DNA from: Fusicatenibacter saccharivorans
GTDB taxonomy: Bacteria > Bacillota > Clostridia > Lachnospirales > Lachnospiraceae
Assembly: GCF_027667425.1 (NCBI RefSeq)
Contig: NZ_JAQEGR010000001.1
Location: forward strand, 400,486-464,485
Length of the DNA stretch: 64,000 nt
Reading direction: 5' to 3'
In this document: piece after piece, positions 15,437-23,309 of the stretch
How the letters are laid out: each line of letters begins with the position of its first letter
Position numbering within the stretch: the first letter of the stretch is position 1
Position numbers and translations under genes: made by a program
Notes under the pieces: model-generated
The model's database searches: none
What the model saw: only the letters and a program-made list of their open reading frames with translations
What the model was told of the DNA's origin: nothing

Positions 15437-16852
15437 TTGGCTACCACAACTTTGTTACAGCGCCATGCGGGCGAAGGCGAAACGATTGCTGAGGCTATCC
15501 GGGATTGTCTGGACTATGGCAAGGACCCGGAGAAAACAGAAAGCGGAAAGTATATCTCCGCTTATGAATGTGATCCGGCCACCGTGGCGGACGAGTTCCT
15601 TTTGGCAAAGGCCAGCTATGCCGCTATGACGGGCCGGGAACAGAAGAAAGAAAATAATGTGCTGTGCTATCAGATACGACAATCCTTCTATCCGGGCGAG
15701 ATCACCCCGAAGGAGGCGAACCGTATCGGCTATGAGCTGGCTATGCGCTGGACAAAGGGGCGGCACGCTTTTATCGTTACCACGCACACCGATAAGCAGC
15801 ACATCCATTGTCACATTTATTACAACTCCACCACCCTTGACTGCACCCGGAAATTCCGAAATTTTTGGGGCTCCAGCTTCGCCCTTCGGCGGCTCTCTGA
15901 CAGGCTGTGCCTTGAAAACGGGCTATCCATCGTGGAGAACCCGAAGCCCCGGAGCAAGGGCAAGTATCGGAACTATGGAGAGTGGCAGAAAGACCGGAAA
16001 GGGCCGCTTTCCTATCAGGACAGGCTGCGCCTTGCCATTGATACTGCGTTGGCGGAACGCCCCGCTGATTTGGACGAATTTCTCAATTTGATGAAGCGGG
16101 CCGGGTATGAGGTCAAGACGGTTCGGGGCGGCGGTATCAGCTTCCGGCTGACCGGGCAGGGACAGGAACGCTTCACCCGTCTGCGTGCCTCCACGCTGGG
16201 GGACGGCTACGACTTGCAAGATGTTCTGTCCGCCATTGAGGGCAAAGAAAAACGCCCCGGGCGCTCGGAGCGGAAAATCAGTCTGGCGGTGGATATTCAA
16301 GCAAAGCTGGCTGCCGGTAAGGGGCCGGGATATGAACGCTGGGCGAAGGTATTTAACATTAAGCAGATGGCCGCCGCTCTTGCCTATATACAGGACAATA
16401 ACCTGACCGATTATGAGCAGTTGGCGAAGAAAGCCACCGAGGCGGCAGACCGTTTCCATGTTATTTCCGAACAGGTCAAGCAGACGGAGCAGGCCATGAA
16501 AACCAATGCCGGGCTAAAGGCCGCAACGGTTCAGTATGCCAAAACCCGCCCAGTCTTTGAGCAGTATAAGGCGACGAAGTACAGCCGGAAATTCCTTGCG
16601 GAGCATGAGGCCGACCTTGAACTGTACCGGGCTGCACAAGCGGAAATGCGCTCTCTGCTGGGCGGGGCGAAGCTCCCTAAAATGGATGTGCTGAAGGAGG
16701 AAGGCCGCAAGCTCACAGCAAAGAAAAAACAGCTCTATGGAGAATACCAGAAGGCACGACGGGATATGCAGGAGATCGTCACAATCAAGGCGAACATTGA
16801 CACTCTGATGGGCTACACCGAGCCGGGAAGAAAGCAGGAAAAGGAGCGTTAA
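15437..16852 (+). CDS. MobA/VirD2-type relaxase
   Basis: 471 residues starting with TTG 15437, 8 nt after AAAGGAGG. Relaxases nick oriT, stay bound to the 5' end and pilot the strand into the recipient. The three-histidine metal motif HTDKQHIHCHIYYNS lies at about residues 116-130, with the upstream region containing the likely catalytic tyrosine. The C-terminal half (about 260-465) is Lys/Glu-rich helix, probably coupling-protein contact. It ends RKQEKER. Gene order mobC - membrane protein - relaxase; the relaxase unit has its own promoter. Confidence 0.9.
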   Translation: MATTTLLQRHAGEGETIAEAIRDCLDYGKDPEKTESGKYISAYECDPATVADEFLLAKASYAAMTGREQKKENNVLCYQIRQSFYPGEITPKEANRIGYELAMRWTKGRHAFIVTTHTDKQHIHCHIYYNSTTLDCTRKFRNFWGSSFALRRLSDRLCLENGLSIVENPKPRSKGKYRNYGEWQKDRKGPLSYQDRLRLAIDTALAERPADLDEFLNLMKRAGYEVKTVRGGGISFRLTGQGQERFTRLRASTLGDGYDLQDVLSAIEGKEKRPGRSERKISLAVDIQAKLAAGKGPGYERWAKVFNIKQMAAALAYIQDNNLTDYEQLAKKATEAADRFHVISEQVKQTEQAMKTNAGLKAATVQYAKTRPVFEQYKATKYSRKFLAEHEADLELYRAAQAEMRSLLGGAKLPKMDVLKEEGRKLTAKKKQLYGEYQKARRDMQEIVTIKANIDTLMGYTEPGRKQEKER

Positions 16853-16886
16853 GGTTATGAAAATAAGGAGCAAAGCGACGCTGACA

Positions 16887-16909
16887 CTTCGGGCCATGTT
16901 GGCCCGAAG
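16887..16909. repeat. Interspersed palindrome P14
   Basis: Perfect copy 34 nt after the relaxase stop, in a gene-free stretch of 170 nt before the convergent repressor gene; here no ribosome binding site follows. Confidence 0.9.
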
Positions 16910-17021
16910 ATACGGGTTTGGGGCGAGCCCCAACAAGCCGCCTTTGTGCCACTTGTGGCCACAGAGGCATTGCTTGCCACTTAGCGGCAGCCCCGAAAAT
17001 GGCGCAAAAAAACAGAGGCCC

Positions 17022-17387
17022 TTATTCTGGAACCTCCGTTTCTCTGGCTTTTTGTAGTCCCTCTGCTGTGGCCTCCATGACCGTCAATTCCTTTTCGTCC
17101 ATTGAGTTGAGCAGTCTATCAATGTGCTGGCGGCAGTCGCTTTCGCTATTCTGCCTGTCAGGATAAAAGAATTGGTCTACGGAAATGTCCAGCAAGGTGA
17201 CGATTTGGTAAAAGGTATTCAGGCTTGGATGCTGACCCCGGTTTTCAAAATACATGATAGAGCGTGGGGTACGGTCTACAAGCTGTGCAAGATATTCCTG
17301 CGTCCAACCTTTCGCCTCTCTTTTGCGCTTGATCTCCCGGCCTAATGCGTGGAAGTCAAGCCGTCTGGTGTCTTGGTACATTCTCAT
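17022..17387 (-). CDS. XRE-family transcriptional regulator
   Basis: 121 residues on the minus strand. Helix-turn-helix at residues 12-66 (LGREIKRKREAKGWTQEYLA, then VDRTPRSIMYFENRG, then PSLNTFYQIVTLLDIS), followed by a C-terminal helical part. It is divergent from the two-component genes; the inverted repeat TCGGCAA-GG-TTGCCGA over the -35 box of the opposite promoter (17471-17486) is a plausible binding site. Probably controls the element's accessory or excision genes. Confidence 0.85.
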   Translation of the reverse strand: MRMYQDTRRLDFHALGREIKRKREAKGWTQEYLAQLVDRTPRSIMYFENRGQHPSLNTFYQIVTLLDISVDQFFYPDRQNSESDCRQHIDRLLNSMDEKELTVMEATAEGLQKARETEVPE

Positions 17388-17470
17388 ATCACCCCTATAT
17401 TATTTTACATTTCGGGTTTGACTATGAGAACGAAACACGATTTTATGTTTTAGTAGTATTTTATTGCCCG

Positions 17471-17508
17471 TCGGCAAGGTTGCCGATGTTACACGGACAA
17501 GGTATAAT
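17471..17508 (+). promoter_or_regulatory. Promoter of the two-component operon with overlapping inverted repeat
   Basis: -35 TTGCCG (17480-17485), 17-nt spacer, -10 TATAAT (17503-17508). The inverted repeat TCGGCAA / TTGCCGA overlaps the -35 box, as expected for a repressor operator, possibly of the divergent XRE protein. Confidence 0.6.
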
Positions 17509-17527
17509 AACAGAAAGAAAATTCGAA

Positions 17528-17549
17528 AACTACACTTTAATCACAAAAA
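17528..17549 (+). promoter_or_regulatory. Putative response-regulator box ahead of the regulator gene
   Basis: AACTACAC followed by AATCACAAA. The same two blocks, in the same order and spacing, stand upstream of both lipoprotein genes (19687 and 20652), suggesting autoregulation by the response regulator. Confidence 0.5.
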
Positions 17550-17580
17550 TCTATGATACGCTATCTTTGGAGGTGTTATT

Positions 17581-18252
17581 ATGCAAAGGATTTTAGTCGT
17601 TGAGGACGATTTTGATATTCAAGAACTTTTACAGAATTTTTTACAAGAAGCAGGATATGAAGTAGCTGTTGCAAATGATGGTGTCGAGGCACTATCGCTA
17701 TTTGCGGGGCAACGATATGACTTGATTGTGTTGGACATTATGCTCCCCAAAATTGACGGTTACGGTGTCTGTGAATTGATACGCAAGCAATCTGATGTTC
17801 CCATCATTATGCTAACCGCATTAAGCGGAGAAGAAGATCAGATTAAAGGATTGGATTTGCAGGTGGATGACTACATTACAAAACCGTTTTCTATGCCTGT
17901 CCTGCTCCGCAAAATTGCGGCTGTACTTCGGCGCAGTAACCGGGGAACAGATGAAAAGTATCAAATCATTGCTTATGGCAATTTGCGTTTGAACTGTGAC
18001 AGCTACACCTCCACCGTGGACGGAGCTAATTTTGAACTGACACAAAAGGAATTTGAAATACTGCGGGAACTGCTGACCCATCAGGGCCGGATATTGACCC
18101 GGCAGAACTTGTTGGATAAGCTGTGGCGATATGATTTTTATGGGGACGAGCGTGTTGTTGATACCCATATCAAAAATCTACGAAAAAAATTGGGAATAGA
18201 TTTCATTCAAACAATCAGAGGGGTGGGATATAAAGTTGATAAAGAGAATTAA
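17581..18252 (+). CDS. OmpR/VanR-type response regulator
   Basis: 223 residues. Receiver domain 1-115 with the acidic pocket ED (residues 8-9), phospho-acceptor Asp52 (LIVLDIMLPK) and Lys in YITKPF; C-terminal winged-helix DNA-binding domain 125-220 (LTQKEFEILREL, RVVDTHIKNLRKKLG, IRGVGYK). ATG follows TTGGAGG. The sensor kinase gene overlaps its end by 17 nt. It probably regulates the two lipoprotein genes downstream. Confidence 0.95.
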   Translation: MQRILVVEDDFDIQELLQNFLQEAGYEVAVANDGVEALSLFAGQRYDLIVLDIMLPKIDGYGVCELIRKQSDVPIIMLTALSGEEDQIKGLDLQVDDYITKPFSMPVLLRKIAAVLRRSNRGTDEKYQIIAYGNLRLNCDSYTSTVDGANFELTQKEFEILRELLTHQGRILTRQNLLDKLWRYDFYGDERVVDTHIKNLRKKLGIDFIQTIRGVGYKVDKEN

Positions 18253-19648
18253 AGGCAGTCTGTTTGCTAAAGTCTTTATTCTGACTGTGGCAGTTTTGCT
18301 ATGCGTGAGCTTTCTTGTCTATGGCGTTCTGGCCTGGTATATGCCCAGGACCTATTCTAACAATCTCAATGCGTCATTAGATGAACAGACAAGTGACTTT
18401 ATTTATGAATTAGAACATATCCGTATGCAGGATAGCGGCGGACTTTTTGACCAGTTTCTTCAAAACACGGCGATTAGTATGGTGGAGCTTTATACTGCTG
18501 ATGGTGTTCTGATGGAAACACCGTCTAATCAAAATGACTTTAACGATGGGATTGCCAGTGAGGCTCTTGGTGGAACATCTTATGAAAGTGCGCCGATTAT
18601 ATCCAACAGCTATTACTTCTCATTTGCAGATGATAATGGCCAATATATTTTAACAGTTTATGGAGAAGCCTCTCAAATCGCAGAACTGCGGCAATCATTT
18701 GTAAGCGTATTACCGATTTTGTTTTGCGTTATTCTCCTTGTATCGTTGGCAACCGCTTGGGGGTATTCTCGTATCATTACAAACCCGGTATTAAAAATCT
18801 GTCGGATTTCTAAAGAAATGTCTGATATGCGGCTGGAATGGCAACTTGAGGAACGTCGTTCTGACGAGCTGGGTGTACTGGAGAATAGCTTGAATACGCT
18901 GTCCCGGAAACTGTCTGCTACCTTGGAGGAGTTGCAAAGTGCAAATCTCCAGCTCCAAAAGGATATTGAACATCAAAAGGTGCTGGAACGGGCACAACAG
19001 GATTTCTTTTCTTCCGCTTCCCATGAACTGAAAACCCCTATCACCATTATCAAGGGTCAATTAGAGGGGATGCTATTGGGTATAGGGGCATATAAAGACC
19101 ACGAAAAGTATCTTGCCCGATCCTTGGAAGTTGCGGCTACGCTTGAAACGATGGTGCAGGAAATATTAACGATTTCAAGGCTGGAAACCAATGTCGATTT
19201 CAAAATGGAGCATTTTGATTGCGCTCCCATGATACATGGCTATTTGAGGGAGATTGATGATTTAGTGGCAACAAAAGAGCTGCAAATACATCTTGCTATA
19301 CAGTCTCCCACTTTTATCAATGGGAACAAATTACTGATTGAAAAGGTGTTCTCCAATTTGATTTCAAATGCTGTAAAGTATTCGCCGCATGGAGCAAGCG
19401 TTGATATTATTTTACAAAATACCAACGGACGCTTTTTGTTCTCCGTAGAGAACACAGGTACACATATACCCGAAGATGATATCCCCAAATTGTTTGACGC
19501 TTTTTATCGTATGGAGCAATCCCGCAGTAGAAGAACAGGCGGCAGCGGCTTAGGGCTTTATATGGTTCAAAGAATTTTACAACAACATAACAGCTATTGT
19601 GAGGCTTGCAACACAGAAAACGGTGTTAAATTCTTCTTCACGATTTAG
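18236..19648 (+). CDS. Sensor histidine kinase
   Basis: 470 residues from TTG 18236, overlapping the regulator gene. Two membrane segments (about 12-35 and 158-180) enclose an extracellular sensor domain of about 120 residues; HAMP-like linker 185-240; H-box SASHELKTPI with His at about 263; N-box NLISNAVKYS at about 375; G-boxes near the C-terminus (GGSGLGLYMV). It phosphorylates the adjacent regulator in response to an unknown envelope signal. Similar pairs occur in VanS-like systems but no resistance genes are present here. Confidence 0.9.
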   Translation: MIKRIKGSLFAKVFILTVAVLLCVSFLVYGVLAWYMPRTYSNNLNASLDEQTSDFIYELEHIRMQDSGGLFDQFLQNTAISMVELYTADGVLMETPSNQNDFNDGIASEALGGTSYESAPIISNSYYFSFADDNGQYILTVYGEASQIAELRQSFVSVLPILFCVILLVSLATAWGYSRIITNPVLKICRISKEMSDMRLEWQLEERRSDELGVLENSLNTLSRKLSATLEELQSANLQLQKDIEHQKVLERAQQDFFSSASHELKTPITIIKGQLEGMLLGIGAYKDHEKYLARSLEVAATLETMVQEILTISRLETNVDFKMEHFDCAPMIHGYLREIDDLVATKELQIHLAIQSPTFINGNKLLIEKVFSNLISNAVKYSPHGASVDIILQNTNGRFLFSVENTGTHIPEDDIPKLFDAFYRMEQSRSRRTGGSGLGLYMVQRILQQHNSYCEACNTENGVKFFFTI

Positions 19649-19658
19649 CGGACAACCA

Positions 19659-19687
19659 GCGGCAGGTGAACAACTTGCCGCTTTTTT
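19659..19687 (+). terminator. Terminator of the two-component operon
   Basis: AGCGGCA pairs with TGCCGCT, followed by TTTTT, directly after the sensor kinase. Confidence 0.8.
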
Positions 19688-19751
19688 AACTACACACAAA
19701 TCACAAACTAATCCCAAAGGTATCCCAAAAAGCTCTGCTATACTTTAGGTA
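19687..19751 (+). promoter_or_regulatory. Promoter of lipoprotein 1 with three 11-bp direct repeats
   Basis: Three direct repeats in register: ATCACAAACTA, ATCCCAAAGGT, ATCCCAAAAAG (from 19700), preceded by AACTACAC and followed by a -10-like TATACT near 19739. No good -35 box, which fits an activator-dependent promoter; OmpR-family regulators bind direct repeats of this period. Confidence 0.6.
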
Positions 19752-19778
19752 CATTCAAAGAAAGGATTGGTGAAAACT

Positions 19779-20543
19779 ATGAAACGAATTGCATTATGCG
19801 TTGCGTCCATGCTCTTGTTAGGCTGTTTGGCTGGATGCGGCGCGACACCGCAGAACAGCCAGGAACAAGCCGATAACAGTAGTGATACTCTTTACTCAAA
19901 TTCTTCATCCACAGCGCAAGCCTATGAAAGCGATGAAGTGATTTCCTCGGAAGAACAGGCCAAGGCCGAAGAAATCCGCCGGAGCGAGATTGCGGAACAG
20001 TATTCCATTTATGAACCCTATGGCATGACCTACGATCAGGAGAAAGACCGCTTCTTTTATAAAAGCCAGATGGTGCGTTATTTCAAAGATCAGATCAGTC
20101 CAGAGAACGCAAACTCGTTCTTCTATGAGGATGGCGTGGTAGATGTAGAGCCGATCAGAGATGCAAATGGATCTTTGACAGGCTTGAAGCAATCCTCGGA
20201 TGCTGATTTTAACGCCAGAACTGAAAAGCAAAAAGAACTAAAAGAGGAATTTGATGCGGCTGGAATTACTGGAAACAGCGGTAGTTTTGAACTGGGCGAT
20301 CCGAACTATCGTGATGATAGTTTAGACGCCTACACCGCATTTGGCGTTTCCTATGACCAGCCGACTCAAAAATGGATGTATGACGGCAAACCCATCCATA
20401 TTCTCTATGATGCAGACCACGATACCTACTGTGATAACGGCATAAGTGATGGTATCAACCTAAAAGTTATTCGTGACAAAAACGGTAACATCGAAAAGCT
20501 GGTAGAAACAGCGGCACAAGAATTAGAGCAGTATGTAAAATAG
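19779..20543 (+). CDS. Lipoprotein 1 (paralogue of the next gene)
   Basis: 254 residues from ATG 19779 (GTG 19770 is possible). Lipoprotein signal peptide with lipobox LAGC at residues 17-20 after a hydrophobic stretch, then a Ser-rich linker. Two internal repeats of the pattern GMTYD...FFYKSQMVRYF and GVSYD...WMYDGKPIHIL, at about residues 85-110 and 190-215. Probably a membrane-tethered sensor partner or target of the preceding two-component system. Ligand unknown. Confidence 0.75.
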   Translation: MKRIALCVASMLLLGCLAGCGATPQNSQEQADNSSDTLYSNSSSTAQAYESDEVISSEEQAKAEEIRRSEIAEQYSIYEPYGMTYDQEKDRFFYKSQMVRYFKDQISPENANSFFYEDGVVDVEPIRDANGSLTGLKQSSDADFNARTEKQKELKEEFDAAGITGNSGSFELGDPNYRDDSLDAYTAFGVSYDQPTQKWMYDGKPIHILYDADHDTYCDNGISDGINLKVIRDKNGNIEKLVETAAQELEQYVK

Positions 20544-20552
20544 ACTACAAAA

Positions 20553-20589
20553 CTGCTGTACGACGGCAAAAAAAGCCGTCGTACAGCAG
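20553..20589. repeat. Long perfect inverted repeat after lipoprotein 1
   Basis: CTGCTGTACGACGGC pairs over 15 bp with GCCGTCGTACAGCAG around seven A. No T-tract follows. A slightly degraded copy stands behind lipoprotein 2 (21629-21670), so the duplication unit covers promoter, gene and hairpin. Confidence 0.85.
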
Positions 20590-20651
20590 ACACATTTCCA
20601 TACGCCATGAAGGGGCTGTATCAAAACGAAATTTTGGTACAGCTCCTTTTT

Positions 20652-20715
20652 AACTACACATAAATCACAAACTAATCCCAAAGGTATCCCAAAATGCTTT
20701 GCTATACTTGGGGTA
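20652..20715 (+). promoter_or_regulatory. Promoter of lipoprotein 2 (duplicate of the lipoprotein 1 promoter)
   Basis: Nearly the same sequence as at 19687: AACTACAC block, three 11-bp direct repeats ATCACAAACTA, ATCCCAAAGGT, ATCCCAAAATG and TATACT near 20704. Confidence 0.6.
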
Positions 20716-20742
20716 CATTCAAAGAAAGGATTGGTGAGAACT

Positions 20743-21615
20743 ATGAAACGAATGGCATTATGCGCTGCGTCCATGCTCTTGTTAGGCTGTTTGGCTGGAT
20801 GCAGCACGACACCGCAGAACAGCCAGGAACAAGGTAATCCCGTTATCAAGGAAGAAATCAGTCAACCTCTTGGCGGCTCTGAGGCGCTGGGAAACAGCGA
20901 GGACAGCTCGGCACTCTCCGCCGCAGACAAAGAAAAAATGTTTGCACCTTATGAACAATATGGGATGACCTATGATGCGGTCAAAGATGAACTTACCTAT
21001 AATGGGAATTTGGTTCGCTGGTTTGAGGACTATTATCCCATCGGTAACAATGAAACCGCCGGTATTGATTTTCTAAATGAGAACGGCACAGTAGATGTGT
21101 ATGCTGTACGGGATTTAGAGAGCTTTTCAAAAGCGGCTGACGGCTCCGTTGATCCGGCGGGCAAGCTGATTGACCTGAAAGAGTTTACCCAGCAGGAATT
21201 TGACGCACGGGATATTGAGGCGTTGAAAAACAGCACATCCGTTGCTATGGCAGGAACGCCGCTTGAAGATAGCGAAATTGCAAAGCTCGTTGCAGAGTAT
21301 GAGGCATTTGGAGTAACTTATGATGCCGAAAAAGATCAGTGGTATTTCAATGGTGAGGAAGTCCGCTATTTCCGGGATGTTCTCACTTCTAATGGTGAAA
21401 GTCTCACCAGCGGAAAATTCCGAGGCGAAATGAGAACGCTTGGAAGCGGTGTTGGCACAATAGACATTTATACCGTTCGTGATTACGACCACTTGAACAG
21501 CGAACATCACGGAACATTAACTGGCATCGAGAAATACAGTCAAGAGGAATTTGACGAGCATACACAGGTCGGAATGTCTGGAAATCAGCCCATAGGTAAT
21601 GCAAGCCATAACTAA
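20743..21615 (+). CDS. Lipoprotein 2 (tandem paralogue)
   Basis: 290 residues from ATG 20743. Signal peptide almost identical to lipoprotein 1, lipobox LAGC. The mature part differs more but keeps two repeats: YEQYGMTYD...LVRWFED (about 70-95) and YEAFGVTYD...GEEVRYFRD (about 185-215), each followed by a 'TVDVYAVRD'-type strand. The near-identity of the first 25 codons and upstream region, against divergence later, points to duplication followed by relaxed or diversifying selection on the exposed part. Confidence 0.75.
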   Translation: MKRMALCAASMLLLGCLAGCSTTPQNSQEQGNPVIKEEISQPLGGSEALGNSEDSSALSAADKEKMFAPYEQYGMTYDAVKDELTYNGNLVRWFEDYYPIGNNETAGIDFLNENGTVDVYAVRDLESFSKAADGSVDPAGKLIDLKEFTQQEFDARDIEALKNSTSVAMAGTPLEDSEIAKLVAEYEAFGVTYDAEKDQWYFNGEEVRYFRDVLTSNGESLTSGKFRGEMRTLGSGVGTIDIYTVRDYDHLNSEHHGTLTGIEKYSQEEFDEHTQVGMSGNQPIGNASHN

Positions 21616-21628
21616 ACAAACCATCTAT

Positions 21629-21720
21629 CTGCCGCACGACGGCAAAAGAAAAAAAGCCGTCGTACAGCAGCCTATCAATACGCCTATTTGAAACGGCGGC
21701 TCAATTTTCAGAGCCGCCGT
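21629..21720 (+). terminator. Hairpin pair closing the lipoprotein unit
   Basis: First an imperfect copy of the 15-bp inverted repeat (21629-21670), then ACGGCGGCTC (21693-21702) pairing with GAGCCGCCGT (21711-21720) and followed by TTCTCTTT, a likely terminator. Confidence 0.7.
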
Positions 21721-21726
21721 TTCTCT

Positions 21727-21943
21727 TTGGATATTCAGTAACCCCACGGCGGCCCATAGGAGGGTGTCGCCGTGTCCATCTTACTTTCTCACAATTCCCA
21801 TGACCTTCACCAGCTAAAAAAAGCGTAGCTCCCCCTCCGGGACAGTCTGGTTATGAAGGTACAATATATCAGTACAATTATGATAATGTAATTTCATGCG
21901 TCTGCATAGCGTCTTGCTGTGCGGGCGCATTTCTTTTGCTTTG
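21727..21943. other. Gene-free stretch ahead of the sigma-like gene
   Basis: No ORF with a ribosome binding site. It holds an inverted repeat CACGGCG / CGCCGTG (about 21747-21776) and an AT-rich segment around 21870-21890 that could contain a promoter for the sigma-like gene. Nothing else recognised. Confidence 0.4.
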
Positions 21944-21966
21944 CTTCGGGCCAATTTGGCCCGAAG
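21944..21966. repeat. Interspersed palindrome P15
   Basis: Arms CTTCGGGCCA / TGGCCCGAAG with centre ATT, in the leader of the sigma-like gene. Confidence 0.9.
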
Positions 21967-22042
21967 TCCAGCCCCGGTGCCGTTCTCCTCCGGCCTTCGT
22001 TTCGATCACTTGTCAACACCCAACACCGAAACGGAGGTCAAT

Positions 22043-22465
22043 ATGGCTATTATCAATTTGCGGGACTATTACCCATTCTATACATCGGATTGCTTCATGG
22101 AAGTATCGGAAGAAGTTGCAGAAATGTTCAAAGAGTTTGATCGTAAAGAGGCTGCCTACCGGCTGCGTACATACCGCCACAAAGCCTACTATTCCCTTGA
22201 TCGGGATGACGGGCTGGAGCATGAAGCTGTCTTTGTCGCCTTATCTCCCCATGAACTGTATGAGCGGAAAGTGACCATGCAGGAGCTTCACGCAGCGATT
22301 TCCAGTCTGCCGGACAAACAGGCAAAACGGATTTATGCTCATTTCATTCTCGGCATGACCAAACAGGACATTGCCCGGGCAGAGGGCGTCCATGAAAAAG
22401 TAGTTCGTGTCGCAATCGAGCGAGGTCTGCGGCGCTTAGAAAAAATTTTGAAAAATTCTTTGTAA
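22043..22465 (+). CDS. Sigma-70 region 4-like regulator
   Basis: 140 residues, ATG 22043 after ACGGAGG. The C-terminal 60 residues (LHAAISSLPDKQAKRIYAHF, then GMTKQDIARAEGVHEKVVRV) match a sigma region 4 helix-turn-helix; the N-terminus (INLRDYYPFYTSDCFMEVS) is typical of the small sigma-like proteins of Tn916/Tn5397-type elements, where they influence transfer-gene or recombinase expression. Located directly ahead of the structured non-coding stretch. Confidence 0.8.
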   Translation: MAIINLRDYYPFYTSDCFMEVSEEVAEMFKEFDRKEAAYRLRTYRHKAYYSLDRDDGLEHEAVFVALSPHELYERKVTMQELHAAISSLPDKQAKRIYAHFILGMTKQDIARAEGVHEKVVRVAIERGLRRLEKILKNSL

Positions 22466-22515
22466 GGCGTACCGATTTAGGCCGGAAAATGAAATGGCTT
22501 ATGAGAGGCAAAACA

Positions 22516-22538
22516 CTTCGGGTCACAATGGCCCGAGG
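22516..22538. repeat. Interspersed palindrome P16
   Basis: Arms CTTCGGGTCA / TGGCCCGAGG, T/G wobble at both variable pairs. 50 nt after the sigma-like gene, immediately before the RNA-like stretch. Confidence 0.85.
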
Positions 22539-22569
22539 TTCAGACAAGCCTCATGCAGATTGAAAATTG

Positions 22570-22956
22570 AATAAAAAGACACCCGGATACGAAGGGGAAC
22601 GCGCTGTGTGACAGACCCGCCATGACCTCAGATTTCAAAGAATACAGTCTTTGTAAAACTGAGCGAGCGAACAGGTCCATGCCATAGGTGGGGCAAGGCT
22701 GGCTCCACCGGAACAGGCGCAGAACCCGGATACTTGCGTTTAGTCACAGTCCGAGCGTTGAAGCGGCCTTGCAAGCCGTGAGCCGTCGCAGGCAATGAGA
22801 ACGCCTTGCCATCAGAATGGGGAGAGTTGAAATACTATGGGGCATGAAGCCTATGTCCGTCCGATGTGTCTGAAATGAAGTGAAAACCTATGGGGAGTCC
22901 CCGGCAATGCTGTCTGATGATAGGCCAACCGATCCGGCGCGGCTCCCCATCTTTTC
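22570..22956 (+). ncRNA. Candidate structured non-coding RNA
   Basis: About 390 nt without a convincing ORF between two short genes, GC-rich and full of local pairings. Nested stem CTCAG/CTGAG (22627-22631 with 22659-22663) enclosing CAAAGA/TCTTTG (22636-22641 with 22648-22653); GGTGG/CCACC (22687-22691 with 22705-22709); GGCTTGCAAGGCC-type stem near 22770; final 8-bp stem ATGGGGAG/CTCCCCAT (22890-22897 with 22943-22950) followed by CTTTTC, like a terminator. I do not recognise a known RNA family. It could also be a long structured 5' leader of the gene at 22973. Confidence 0.5.
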
Positions 22957-22972
22957 AAAAAAGGAGCACTTT

Positions 22973-23176
22973 ATGGGAAATGCGTTTAGAATGATCCCCG
23001 GCTTGGAACCGGACGAATGGAGCAATGACGCCTGCCGTGGTTATGTCATTATGGCAATGGAGAACTGCGGATTTTCAAAGAAGGATATACGGCGTGTTGT
23101 GGGGCAGCTTTATGAAGTATTCGACCTCAACAGCGTGGAGGACGCCAAAGAAAAGTACCTTTCCAGTCCTTACTGA
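22973..23176 (+). CDS. Small conserved protein, unknown
   Basis: 67 residues from ATG 22973, after AAAAGGAG. Contains RMIPGLEPDEWSNDACRGYV and a helical C-terminus (KKDIRRVVGQLYEVFD), a pattern of small proteins found between the sigma-like factor and the recombinase in related elements. Its ribosome binding site lies just after the last stem of the RNA-like stretch, so it may be controlled by that structure. Function unknown. Confidence 0.65.
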   Translation: MGNAFRMIPGLEPDEWSNDACRGYVIMAMENCGFSKKDIRRVVGQLYEVFDLNSVEDAKEKYLSSPY

Positions 23177-23199
23177 CCTCGGGCCACATTGACCCGAAG
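23177..23199. repeat. Interspersed palindrome P17 (rightmost copy)
   Basis: Starts directly after a stop codon. No further copy is seen in the remaining 40 kb. Confidence 0.9.
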
Positions 23200-23309
23200 T
23201 GGAGAAAGCTCAAAGGGCGGCACCTGCTGGGTGCCGTCTTTTGACATTTCCCCACGGGACAAGTGGGAAAGGCTGGCATATACACGCACTTTCGCAAAGG
23301 AGGTTTTCA

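Noticed and set aside
16857..17057. Small plus-strand ORF after the relaxase
   Set aside because: No ribosome binding site, runs through palindrome P14 and into the antisense of the XRE gene, no domain.
17581..19648. Vancomycin-resistance VanRS system
   Set aside because: The regulator and kinase are of the general OmpR/VanS type, but no vanH/A/X-like genes follow, only lipoproteins.
1603..23199. CRISPR-like array from the regular palindromes
   Set aside because: Spacing ranges from about 175 nt to 5 kb, intervals are genes, and no cas genes exist.
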